The translations under genes and the position numbers were made by a program. A stretch of 64,000 nucleotides of DNA. It comes from CAZQFV01 sp964592645 (lineage in GTDB: Bacteria > Chloroflexota > Chloroflexia > DTKN01). Shown here piece by piece: positions 32,791 to 41,287 of this stretch (its first letter is position 1; the number at the start of each line of letters is the position of its first letter). The notes under the pieces were generated by a model, which was given only the letters and a program-made list of their open reading frames with translations, had not been told where the DNA came from and did not search any database. The stretch is from contig CAZQFV010000004.1 in NCBI GenBank assembly GCA_964592645.1, positions 150,056 through 214,055 of the forward strand, in the 5' to 3' direction.

Positions 32791-34249
32791 ACGTGTCCTG
32801 TCCTACTTTATGACGACCAATATGTCGCAGGAGGAGCGCCAGCGGCGCAGCTCCACGGTAGCCAACCTGTCCTTGGCCCAACTGGTGGGCACAGTGGCCC
32901 TGACGATCGCCCACTGGATCACCGGGAATATCCAGTACCCCACCGTTTGGGTCGCGCTGGCGCTGGTCGTGGTGTCCGCCCTGGTGGCCCTGTGGCTGGC
33001 CCGCTCCCACCGGCCTATAGAGGGCTCCTGGATCATCGTGGTGGCCGTCTCGGTGGTGGCCACCCTGCTCGTGGCCCAGGAGAGTGGGCTGTACGGAGAG
33101 CGGCCAGCGCTTTCGGCCATCATCTTCATCTGGCCGATCCTCGTCGCCGGCACCACCCTGCCCGGCCATACCGTCTACGGGGTCGCGGCGATCGACACGC
33201 TCCTCTTTATCGCCTTCACCGTCTCGCCCACCACGCTGGTCGCCGATCCGGTCCTCAAGAGCTTCCTCTGGCAGTACACCTTCAGCATGGCGGCCTGCTA
33301 CCTGTTCGTCGCCTATGTCATCCGGCGCAACGCCGCCTCGCTGCAGGCCGCGCTGCGAGAATCGGACCAACGGGCCCAGGAGATCCTGGCCGCCAACGAG
33401 ACACTGATGGATAAGAATATCCAGCAGGTCACCCTGGCCGCGCAGCTAAGCGTCTCGGCCGCGGAGATGTCGGCGACCTCCCGGCAGCAGGCCAGCGGCG
33501 CCACCGAGCAGGCCTCGGCCATCAGCGAGGTGACCTCGACGATCGAGGAGATGGGCTATACCGCGCGGCAGATTGCCCAGAGCTCGGAGAACGTCGCCCA
33601 GTTGGCCGAGCAGACCCTGGCGGCGGTAGGCGAGGGGCAGAGCGCGGTGGACGAAAGCGTGGCGGCGATGGAGGGCATCAAGGCGCGGGTGCAGGAACTG
33701 GCCAACAAGGTCCTGGTCCTGGGCGAACACTCCCAGCGCATCGGCGAGATCATGGAGATCATCAACGGCATTGCCGACGAGACCCACCTCCTGGCATTGA
33801 ACGCGGCCATCGAGTCGGCGGCGGCCGGCGAGCACGGCCGCCGTTTCGCCGTCGTGGCCGCCGAGGTCAAGAACCTGGCCAACCGGGCCATGGAGTCGTC
33901 CAAGGAGGTCCGCGGGATCATCGCCGAGATCCAGCGCTCCACCAACGCCTCGGTGATGGCCGCCGAGGAAGGGCTGAAGGAGACCGAGCGCGGCGCGAAC
34001 CGCGTCTACCAGGCCGGCCGGGCGATGGAGGAGATCGTCCTCCTGGCCCAACGCACGAGCCAGGCCTCCCAGGAGATCTCCCTGGCCACCACTCAGCAGC
34101 GCACTGCCAGCGAGCAGATCGTGGAAACGATGCGCGAGATCGCCGAGGTGGCCAACCAGACGGCCGAGGGCAGCCGCCAGGTAGCCGAGGCGGCGGCGAC
34201 ACTGTCCAGAATTGGGGAACAATTACAGTCGGCCGGCAGACAGGATTAG
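32768..34249 (+). CDS. Methyl-accepting chemotaxis protein with multi-helix membrane sensor
   Basis: The 493-residue receptor begins with six predicted membrane helices (about residues 35-185) joined by short loops, without a large extracellular ligand domain. A long coiled-coil signalling domain follows with the hairpin tip IINGIADETHLLALNAAIES and GRRFAVVAAEVKNLA, which binds CheW and CheA. Several Gln/Glu pairs along the coils could be methylated by CheR. The ATG at 32768 follows AGGAGGTGGCA; a GTG six bases earlier is too close to that site. Signals may be sensed within the membrane. It is the only receptor gene in the window. Confidence 0.92.
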   Translation: MDQPAWGERVLSYFMTTNMSQEERQRRSSTVANLSLAQLVGTVALTIAHWITGNIQYPTVWVALALVVVSALVALWLARSHRPIEGSWIIVVAVSVVATLLVAQESGLYGERPALSAIIFIWPILVAGTTLPGHTVYGVAAIDTLLFIAFTVSPTTLVADPVLKSFLWQYTFSMAACYLFVAYVIRRNAASLQAALRESDQRAQEILAANETLMDKNIQQVTLAAQLSVSAAEMSATSRQQASGATEQASAISEVTSTIEEMGYTARQIAQSSENVAQLAEQTLAAVGEGQSAVDESVAAMEGIKARVQELANKVLVLGEHSQRIGEIMEIINGIADETHLLALNAAIESAAAGEHGRRFAVVAAEVKNLANRAMESSKEVRGIIAEIQRSTNASVMAAEEGLKETERGANRVYQAGRAMEEIVLLAQRTSQASQEISLATTQQRTASEQIVETMREIAEVANQTAEGSRQVAEAAATLSRIGEQLQSAGRQD

Positions 34250-34260
34250 GGGGCGCTGCC

Positions 34261-34280
34261 CATTGGGCATCGGGCATCGC
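34261..34280 (+). repeat. Short direct repeat between MCP and CheA genes
   Basis: GGGCATC occurs twice in tandem (34265-34271 and 34272-34278) after CATT, in the 59-base gap between the MCP stop and the CheA start. Such GGGCAT-type runs resemble low-complexity intergenic repeats; no function is evident. Confidence 0.35.
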
Positions 34281-34308
34281 ACCTCGACCCGCGAAACGAT
34301 CACCTACC

Positions 34309-36501
34309 ATGGCTGAACTCGACCTTACCGCCTTCTACGGACAGTTCCGTGACGAAGCCTGGGATAACCTGAACACCCTGGAGCAGGGGCTGACGACGCT
34401 GGAGGCCCATCCGGAGGACACGGCCCTGCTCGACCGTATGCTGCGCGCAGTACACACCACCAAGGGGTCGGCCAAGATCATGGGGTTTGCCGAGATCAAC
34501 CGCCTGGCCCACGAGATCGAGGAGGTGCTGGGGGCGATCCGCAAAGGCAACGCGCGCATGACCGCGGAGGTCGGCAGCACGCTGCTCCAGGCCGGCCAGG
34601 CCATCCGCACGCTGACACTCAACCGGCTGGAAGGCCGCAACGACCCGGTGGACGAGAGCGGCCTGCTGGCCGCCATGCGGCGCCTGCTGGGCATCCCCTC
34701 ACCGGCCCCGGAGTCCGCGGAGCCGGTGGTCACCGTGGCCGCTCCCGCGGCCGGACGTCCGCGGGAGACGATGCGCGTCGACATGGAGTTGGTCAACCAG
34801 TTGGCCCGGCTGGTCGGCGAGACGCTGGCCCTGCAGCAGCAGTCGCTCGCCGAGCGCAGCGCCCTGCACGACATGGGGCTGGCGCACGAGGCCGTGGCCC
34901 ACGAGCTCGACGGCCTGAAGGAGCGCCTGCTGGCGGCCCGCGACCGCTTCCGGCCGCGGCAGGCAGAGGAGATACTGAGCCGCATCGAGGCGCTAGAGAC
35001 GGCCTTGCAGCGGCTGAACCAGCAGCGCACCGATTTCACACGGCGGCACGTCAACCTGCTCGACCGGTTTTCCCTGACGCTGGATGAGCTGCGCCAGCAG
35101 TCGCTGGCCATCCGCATGGTGCCCATCGGCACCCTGTTCGAGATCTTCCCGGGCGTCGTACGGCGCATGGCCGGCGAGGTCGGCGTCGAGGTGGCGCTGG
35201 AAGTCCGCGGCGCCGACGTGGAGTTGGACCGCCGGGTGCTCGACATGCTGCGCGAGCCGCTCGTCCACATGGTGCGCAATGCCCTGGCCCATGGGATCGA
35301 GCCGGCCGAAGAGCGCGTTCGCCAACACAAGCCGCGCCGGGGGCACCTGCTGCTGGAGGCCGTCCAACAGGGGCGCCGGGTGCAGGTGCATGTGCGCGAC
35401 GACGGCCGGGGCATTGACCTGGAGAAGGTACGGCGAGCAGCCGTGGAGCGCGGCCTAATCGATGAAGAGCGGGCCCGGGCGGCCGACGAAAGGACACTCC
35501 TGGATTTCCTCTTCCGGCCGGCCTTTTCCACCCGCCGCCAGGCCGACGACCTCTCCGGGCGCGGCGTCGGGCTGGACGCGGTGCAGTCGACCATGCGCCA
35601 GCTCAACGGCTTTGCCCATGTCCAGACGCAGGCCGGCCACGGCTCGACCTTTACCCTGGACGTCCCCCTGACCCTGGCAACCATCCGCGTGCTCCTGGTC
35701 AAAGCCGGCGAAGCCGACCTGGCCATCCCCAGCGGCGCCGCGCGCGGCCTGGTGCGCATTCTGCCCGGCCAGACCGTGCCGATCGAAGGCCGGCCGACCC
35801 TGCGCTGGCACGAGCGCACCGTGCCCATCCATGCCCTGGCGGCGACCCTGGGGCTGGACACCAAGTCTGCCCCGGAAGGGCCGCGGCCCGCCATCATCGC
35901 CGGGGCCGACGAATACCCCATCGCGCTGCTGGTGGACCGACTCGTGGACGAGATCGAGGTCGTCGTCCGGCCGCTGGGCGACATCCTCGGCGCCAGCCCC
36001 TACTTCTCGGCGGCCACGATCATCGGTACGGACCAGGTGGTCCCTATCCTGGACGTGGGCGGCCTGCTGCTGGCGCGCGCGGCGCCGAGCAGCAGAGCGC
36101 CGCAAGCGGCTGCCGAGGTAGCTGTCCCGCGGGATCCCCCGACGCTCCTCCTCGTGGAAGACGCCATCACCACGCGAGAGCTGGAGCGCAGCATCCTGGA
36201 GGCGGCCGGCTACCGGGTGGAGACGGCGATGGATGGGGTGGATGCCCTGCAAAAGATGGAGCGGGGCAACTTTCGGCTGGTCATCACCGACATCGAGATG
36301 CCGCGCATGGACGGGTTCGAGCTCACAAGCCGTATCCGACAGGAGCCCCGCTGGGCCGGCGTGCCGGTGGTCATCATCAGCGCCCGGGGGGATGAGGAGA
36401 GTCGGCGCCAGGGACTGGAAGCAGGAGCCCAGGGGTACATTATCAAGAGCCGTTTCGACCAGGGCAACCTGCTGGAGACGATCTCCCAGCTGCTGGCATG
36501 A
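34309..36501 (+). CDS. cheA: CheA-type histidine kinase with C-terminal receiver domain
   Basis: The 730-residue kinase has an HPt domain (1-105; phospho-accepting H49 in AVHTTKGSAKIMG), a short Ala/Pro linker without a P2 domain, a dimerisation helix pair, and an HATPase domain (N box HMVRNALAHGIEP near 319, G box DDGRGIDLEKV, SGRGVGLDAV). A CheW-like domain (about 450-590) and a receiver (about 610-730; D661 in ITDIEMPRMDG) follow. It phosphorylates CheY, CheB or its own receiver, which may act as a phosphate sink. No strong ribosome site precedes ATG 34309. The fused receiver is common in hybrid CheA of non-flagellar systems. Confidence 0.92.
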   Translation: MAELDLTAFYGQFRDEAWDNLNTLEQGLTTLEAHPEDTALLDRMLRAVHTTKGSAKIMGFAEINRLAHEIEEVLGAIRKGNARMTAEVGSTLLQAGQAIRTLTLNRLEGRNDPVDESGLLAAMRRLLGIPSPAPESAEPVVTVAAPAAGRPRETMRVDMELVNQLARLVGETLALQQQSLAERSALHDMGLAHEAVAHELDGLKERLLAARDRFRPRQAEEILSRIEALETALQRLNQQRTDFTRRHVNLLDRFSLTLDELRQQSLAIRMVPIGTLFEIFPGVVRRMAGEVGVEVALEVRGADVELDRRVLDMLREPLVHMVRNALAHGIEPAEERVRQHKPRRGHLLLEAVQQGRRVQVHVRDDGRGIDLEKVRRAAVERGLIDEERARAADERTLLDFLFRPAFSTRRQADDLSGRGVGLDAVQSTMRQLNGFAHVQTQAGHGSTFTLDVPLTLATIRVLLVKAGEADLAIPSGAARGLVRILPGQTVPIEGRPTLRWHERTVPIHALAATLGLDTKSAPEGPRPAIIAGADEYPIALLVDRLVDEIEVVVRPLGDILGASPYFSAATIIGTDQVVPILDVGGLLLARAAPSSRAPQAAAEVAVPRDPPTLLLVEDAITTRELERSILEAAGYRVETAMDGVDALQKMERGNFRLVITDIEMPRMDGFELTSRIRQEPRWAGVPVVIISARGDEESRRQGLEAGAQGYIIKSRFDQGNLLETISQLLA

Positions 36502-36597
36502 AGCAGACCGCGGCCGGGCCCCCAAGCGGCCAAGGACCGCACCGGGGACGCCGCCACGGGGCGTAGGACAGCCCGGAAATAAACTCGGAGGTAACGG

Positions 36598-36975
36598 ATG
36601 GCCGCTCGCATCCTCATTGTGGACGACAGTCAGTTGGTCAAAGACATCGTCAGGCTGCGCCTGGAGGCGCTGGGCTACCAGGTCGCGATGGCCGGGAGCG
36701 GGGAAGAAGCCCTGGACGAAATCCACCGCAACCTGCCCGACCTGATGGTGCTCGACATCCGCATGCCCGGGATCGACGGCTACGAGGTCTGCCGCCGGCT
36801 GCGGCAGGATGCCGAACCCGCCGTACGCGACCTCCCGGTGATCGCTCTAACCTCAATGGACGATACCCAGGTGGGCTTCGAGGCCGGGGTGGACGACTAC
36901 CTGAACAAGGACTTTGACCTGCTGGACCTGGGCGACCGCATCTCCTTCCTGCTGCGGATGAGGGGAATTGAGTAG
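36598..36975 (+). CDS. cheY: CheY-like single-domain response regulator
   Basis: The 125-residue receiver has the acid pair D9-D10, phospho-acceptor D53 (VLDIRMPG), T85-region LTSMDD and the C-terminal Lys K105 region NKDFD. No output domain is attached. It starts after CGGAGGTAACG and ends immediately before cheB (stop 36973-36975, next ATG 36976). Its target is unknown because no flagellar motor or pilus gene is in the window. Confidence 0.88.
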   Translation: MAARILIVDDSQLVKDIVRLRLEALGYQVAMAGSGEEALDEIHRNLPDLMVLDIRMPGIDGYEVCRRLRQDAEPAVRDLPVIALTSMDDTQVGFEAGVDDYLNKDFDLLDLGDRISFLLRMRGIE

Positions 36976-38091
36976 ATGCATCCGACCGCGGAGCGCTCGT
37001 CACAGAATGAGGGGGCCCACCTGCGCGTCCTGGTCGTCGACGACTCGCCGGTGGCCCGCTCGGTGCTGCGCTCCATCCTGGAGGCGGATCCCGGGCTGGA
37101 GGTGGTCGGCACGGCGCGCAACGGGCTGGAAGGGGTGCAGATGGTCGAGCGGCTCCGGCCGGACGTCATCACCATGGACGTGCGCATGCCGGAGATGGAT
37201 GGGTACGAGGCCACGCAACAGATCATGGCCTACCACCCGACGCCGATCCTGATCGTCACCGCCTCCCTGGCCAAGCAGGACGTGGACTTTTCCTTCCGCA
37301 TGCTGGAGGCCGGGGCGCTGGACATCTTCGAGAAGCCGGCCGGGGACGACGCGGCGGCGCTGCGGGGCATCGCCCAGTCCCTGGTGGAGCGGGTCCGGCT
37401 GCTTTCACGGGTGCGGGTCATCACCCACCTGCGCGGGCGGCGGCGCGCCGGTGCGCCCGCCCCGATTCGCCATGTCGAGGTCAAGCCCAGCGCGGTGCCG
37501 CTCCAGGCCCCGGACCGGCTGGTGGTCATCGGCGCTTCCACGGGAGGGCCGCGGGCGCTCCAGCGCATCCTGGCGCAACTGCCGGCCGACTTCCCCGCCC
37601 CGCTGTTGGTCGTCCAACACATCGCCAAGGGGTTCACCCAGGGCCTGGCCGACTGGCTGGCCGGGGAGACAGCGCTGCGCGTGGCCCTGGCCCGCGAGGG
37701 CGAAGGGCTAGAGGCCGGCCGGGTCTATGTGGCGCCCGAGGACCGGCACATCGTGCCCGAGCGGCAGTTGATCCACCTGGCCGACACGCCCCGGACGACC
37801 CCCATCCCATCGGTCGATGTCACCATGCTGGCGGCGGCCAGGTCCTGGGGCAGCCGGGCTGTCGGCGTCCTGCTCACCGGAATGGGCAGCGACGGGGCCC
37901 ATGGGCTACTGGCGATCCGCCGGGCCGGCGGATCAACCATTGCCCAGGACCAGGCGACCTCGACCATCTTTGGCATGCCGCACGTGGCCGTCCAGATCGG
38001 GGCCGCGCAAAAGGTGCTGCCGCTGGACGAGATCGCGCCTGCCCTGCTGGAGCTGTTGGTCGACAGGCAACCCCTGCCGACCGTCCACTAG
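36976..38091 (+). CDS. cheB: Chemotaxis protein-glutamate methylesterase/deamidase
   Basis: The 371-residue enzyme has a receiver domain (D68 in TMDVRMPEMDG) joined by a basic linker (about 135-170) to the methylesterase domain with the triad S188 (IGASTGGP), H215 (VVQHIAKGF) and D307 (GMGSDGAHG). It removes methyl groups from receptor glutamates when phosphorylated by CheA. The ATG directly abuts the cheY stop with no gap, so re-initiation is likely. All catalytic residues are intact. Confidence 0.95.
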   Translation: MHPTAERSSQNEGAHLRVLVVDDSPVARSVLRSILEADPGLEVVGTARNGLEGVQMVERLRPDVITMDVRMPEMDGYEATQQIMAYHPTPILIVTASLAKQDVDFSFRMLEAGALDIFEKPAGDDAAALRGIAQSLVERVRLLSRVRVITHLRGRRRAGAPAPIRHVEVKPSAVPLQAPDRLVVIGASTGGPRALQRILAQLPADFPAPLLVVQHIAKGFTQGLADWLAGETALRVALAREGEGLEAGRVYVAPEDRHIVPERQLIHLADTPRTTPIPSVDVTMLAAARSWGSRAVGVLLTGMGSDGAHGLLAIRRAGGSTIAQDQATSTIFGMPHVAVQIGAAQKVLPLDEIAPALLELLVDRQPLPTVH

Positions 38092-38102
38092 CGAGGTCGG
38101 TG

Positions 38103-39623
38103 ATGTCCCAGGGCCTGGTACCGGAACTAGACGAGACGACCTTTACCCGGCTGCGCGACCGCATCCAGGCCTACAGCGGAATCTTCCTGGACGATTCGCG
38201 GCGGCGCTCCCTGGGGCGGGCGCTGGCCCTGCGCCTCAACCGCCGCGGGCTGCGCAGTTGGAGCGAGTACCTGGACCTGCTCGACTCATCTTCCGGGAGC
38301 CAGGAGATCGTGGTTCTGGTGGAGGACGTGGTCAACAACGAGACCCACTTCTTCCGCAACCCGCGCCATTTCCGCCTGCTGGCGGAGGTCGTCCTGCCGG
38401 AGTTGGAGCGAACCCGGCCGGCCAATGCCCCGCTGCGCATCTGGAGCGCCGGCTGCTCCACCGGCCAGGAGCCGTACTCGCTGGCCATCACCGTGGCCGA
38501 GGTGTTCGGGGTACCGCCGCGCCGGCCGGTGCAGATCATAGCGACCGACATCAGCCAGCGGGCCCTCCTCCAGGCCCGGAACGGGCTGTACACAGCTCGC
38601 GACATGCAGCGCGTGGAGTCGGACTACCAGAAGCGCTATTTCCAACCCGAGGGCGGCGGATTCCGGGTCAGGCCTGTCCTGCAGGACATGGTCGTCTTCC
38701 AGGAACTGAACCTGGTGGCCGAGCCCCTGCCGGCGCTCGTCCGCGGCGTCGACGTCATCTTTTGCCGCAACGTGACCATCTACTTCCAGGTGGAGACCTC
38801 GCGCCGGCTGATGGCCAACATGTACCAGTGTCTGAACCAGGGCGGCTACCTCTTCATCGGCTTCTCCGAGACGCTGTGGCAAGTTTTCGACTCGTTCGAG
38901 CGCGTACAGAACGGCGGCGTCTTTTACTATCGCCGGGGGCAGCCCCCCCAGCCCCACCAGCGCCAGCCAGAGACTCCGGGGCCGCGCTCCGTCCCGGGCG
39001 GCCGTTCGGTGGAGCGCCCGCTCTACATGGGAACGGGCCCCGCCAAAGAGGAGGAGGCCGAGCGCCCACGAGTTGCGGCGGCCGGCGAGAAGGACCCGGC
39101 GCGTGCGCACTATCAGCGGGGCCTGGATTGCCTGCGCAACGGCCTGTACGACGAGGCGCTGGAGTCCTTTCGGGCCGCCCTGCGCGCCGAGCCCAACCTG
39201 GTGGAGGCGCTCTGCGGCATGGCCCAGGTGCAGGCGAACCAGGGCCGCTACGCCGAGGCGCTCAGGACCTGCGAGCGCGCCCTGGAGCTGGATGACCTGG
39301 CCGAGGAGGCCTACCTGCTGCGCGGCATCGTCTATCGGCAGATGGGCCGGATGGAGCAGGCGATCGCCGACCTGGAAAGGGCCTCCTACCTGAACCCGTC
39401 GTCGCCGACCGCGCACTTTTACCTGGGCAACCTATTCCTGGCGTTGCCGGACAAGGCCCGGGCCCGGCAGGCGTTCCGCCGCACCCAGCGGGCCTTGCTG
39501 GGCCGGCCCGACGAGGCGCTCATCGACGGCGTGCCCATGCACCTGCTGCGCGAGGCCTGCCGGCGGAACCTGGAGGCGCTAGAGGCCACAGGGCCCCCGG
39601 CCCGACAGGGAGGGCGGCGATGA
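38103..39623 (+). CDS. cheR: CheR methyltransferase with C-terminal TPR domain
   Basis: The 506-residue protein has the CheR N-terminal helical domain, then an SAM-binding methyltransferase domain (IWSAGCSTGQEPYSLA; IIATDISQRALLQARNG; DVIFCRNVTIYF), ending near residue 285. A Pro-rich linker precedes about three to four TPR units (about 335-480). CheR transfers methyl groups from SAM to receptor glutamates; TPR-fused forms occur in non-flagellar and alternative-function systems, where the TPRs bind other proteins. The GTG at 38100 is directly before the chosen ATG; GAGG lies upstream. Confidence 0.92.
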   Translation: MSQGLVPELDETTFTRLRDRIQAYSGIFLDDSRRRSLGRALALRLNRRGLRSWSEYLDLLDSSSGSQEIVVLVEDVVNNETHFFRNPRHFRLLAEVVLPELERTRPANAPLRIWSAGCSTGQEPYSLAITVAEVFGVPPRRPVQIIATDISQRALLQARNGLYTARDMQRVESDYQKRYFQPEGGGFRVRPVLQDMVVFQELNLVAEPLPALVRGVDVIFCRNVTIYFQVETSRRLMANMYQCLNQGGYLFIGFSETLWQVFDSFERVQNGGVFYYRRGQPPQPHQRQPETPGPRSVPGGRSVERPLYMGTGPAKEEEAERPRVAAAGEKDPARAHYQRGLDCLRNGLYDEALESFRAALRAEPNLVEALCGMAQVQANQGRYAEALRTCERALELDDLAEEAYLLRGIVYRQMGRMEQAIADLERASYLNPSSPTAHFYLGNLFLALPDKARARQAFRRTQRALLGRPDEALIDGVPMHLLREACRRNLEALEATGPPARQGGRR

Positions 39624-39681
39624 GCAGGCTGGCCGTCACTACCGCCCGTAGCGCGCCGGATACGACGAATCGCGCCATCCG

Positions 39682-39690
39682 TGATATAAT
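39682..39690 (+). promoter_or_regulatory. Extended -10 promoter of the RsbU-like gene (probably leaderless)
   Basis: TGA-TATAAT (39682-39690) ends nine bases before the ATG at 39700. No ribosome site fits in between, so the mRNA should begin at or within a few bases of the start codon. The -35 region is weak. Confidence 0.65.
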
Positions 39691-39699
39691 TCGCCTACA

Positions 39700-41250
39700 A
39701 TGGTGCATCCGATGGTCACACTGCGAATCGGAGAACTGATCAAGCGGCCCCTGTTTGGGCATGGCACTTTTGCCGGCCTATGGGTGCTGCTGCTCATGCT
39801 GGCCGGATTCCTGCATGGCGGGGCCGACTGGCCCTGGGCATTCTTCTCGGGGATGGTCCCGATCCTGGCCGGGTTCCTGGTCTTTTTCTTCTGGCGGCAA
39901 GAAGAGACGATCCGCTGGTTCGCGCTCATCGCCGGCGAGTCCCTGGGGGTGGTCCTGGGCAGCACGCTGGTGGCCGGTCCCGACAGCCCGCTGATGTTGC
40001 TGGCCCTCTGGCCCGTCGCCTGGTCCGCCCTGGCCCTGCCGCCAGGGGTGGGGCTGGGCACGGTCACCGGCATGGGAGTCATCTACATCGCGCTGGGTCT
40101 GTGGCAGGCCGGCCAGCGCCGCGACCCCGGATCGGCCATCCTTGGCCTGATCCTGTACATCGCCGCTCTCTACGGGGTCTTTTTCCTGCTCCGCGAGCGG
40201 GAGCGGGCCCACGCCGCCGAGGCGGCGCAGCCCCCCCTATCCGCGGCCGCGCCGGCTGCCCAACCGCCCGCCACCGCGCCGCCGGCCGATCCCGAGCGTG
40301 ACCAGACCCTGCACCAGGACCTGCGCGTCGCCCGCGACATCCAGGTCAGCCTGCTTTTGGCCTCCAGTCCCCGACTCCCCGGCTGGGAAGCCAGCACTTC
40401 CTTCCTCCCGGCCAGCGAGCTGGGGGGGGACCTCTACGACTTTGTCGAGCTGAACCCACCCCACTGGGGCGTCATGATCGGCGACGTCTCCGGCAAAGGG
40501 ATCCCGGCGGCCCTGCACATGGCCGTCGCCCGCACCCTCTTCCGCATGGAGGCGCGCATGCGCCGCGATCCCGGCCAGACGCTGGCGCAGATCAACCAGT
40601 ACATCGTCGAGCAGGTCCCCCAAGGGTGCATCACGCTGATCTACGGCCAACTGAACACGGCCGACGGCACCATGCGCCTGGCCAACGCCGGCCACAGCTA
40701 TCCGCTCATCCTGAACGACGCGGTCCACGAGCTGGCCCTGGACGGCCTGCCCCTGGGCATCGACGCCGACTACACCTTTACCGAAACCACCGCCCAACTG
40801 CAGCCCGGCGATGTGCTCATCCTTTACACCGACGGCGTGATCGAGGCCTTTAACGAGCAGGGCGAGATCTTTGGCTTCGAGCGGCTGAAGCAGGTGCTGG
40901 CCGAAAGCCCACTCCGCCGCCCACGCACCCTCACCCGCCAGATCGTCCGCGCCGTCCGCGCCTTCACCGGACCCACCCCGCAGAGCGACGACATCACCCT
41001 CGTGGTGCTCCGGCGGCGCTACCAGGACCGCGTGCGGGAGCTGACGGAGGTGGCCATCGATGTGCTGGGAACCGAGGGCGGCGAGTTGGCGCAATCCCAC
41101 CTGGAACAGCTCAACCTGCCCGCCGACGCCCCAAGCGAGACCTGGCGCGCCGCCGTCATGTCATTGGGCGGAGTGGTGCGCGACCGCTGGGGCCAGGGGC
41201 CGTCCCGCGAGCTGCTGCAGCAGATGTTCTTGACCTTGGAGGCGCTTTAG
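39700..41250 (+). CDS. Membrane-bound RsbU/SpoIIE-type PP2C serine phosphatase
   Basis: The 516-residue protein has five or six membrane helices (about residues 25-165), a Pro/Ala-rich linker, and a cytoplasmic PP2C-like SpoIIE domain (about 205-440) with the metal-binding aspartates D244 (GGDLYDF) and D262 (GDVSGKG) and the terminal QSDDITLVVL. A short helical tail (about 440-516) follows. It should dephosphorylate the STAS protein encoded downstream, releasing a partner-switch. It starts a promoter-driven subunit of the locus but is only 76 bases after cheR. The membrane sensor has no recognised ligand. Confidence 0.9.
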   Translation: MVHPMVTLRIGELIKRPLFGHGTFAGLWVLLLMLAGFLHGGADWPWAFFSGMVPILAGFLVFFFWRQEETIRWFALIAGESLGVVLGSTLVAGPDSPLMLLALWPVAWSALALPPGVGLGTVTGMGVIYIALGLWQAGQRRDPGSAILGLILYIAALYGVFFLLRERERAHAAEAAQPPLSAAAPAAQPPATAPPADPERDQTLHQDLRVARDIQVSLLLASSPRLPGWEASTSFLPASELGGDLYDFVELNPPHWGVMIGDVSGKGIPAALHMAVARTLFRMEARMRRDPGQTLAQINQYIVEQVPQGCITLIYGQLNTADGTMRLANAGHSYPLILNDAVHELALDGLPLGIDADYTFTETTAQLQPGDVLILYTDGVIEAFNEQGEIFGFERLKQVLAESPLRRPRTLTRQIVRAVRAFTGPTPQSDDITLVVLRRRYQDRVRELTEVAIDVLGTEGGELAQSHLEQLNLPADAPSETWRAAVMSLGGVVRDRWGQGPSRELLQQMFLTLEAL

Positions 41251-41258
41251 GGTATGAT
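41230..41258 (+). promoter_or_regulatory. Internal sigma-70 promoter before the TPR gene
   Basis: TTGACC (41230-41235), a 17-base spacer and TATGAT (41253-41258). The -35 lies inside the end of the phosphatase gene. It would let the TPR-RsbW-RsbV genes be expressed separately from the rest of the locus. Confidence 0.65.
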
Positions 41259-41287
41259 GTGGGGAGCAAAAGAGCAAGAGGTCTGCG

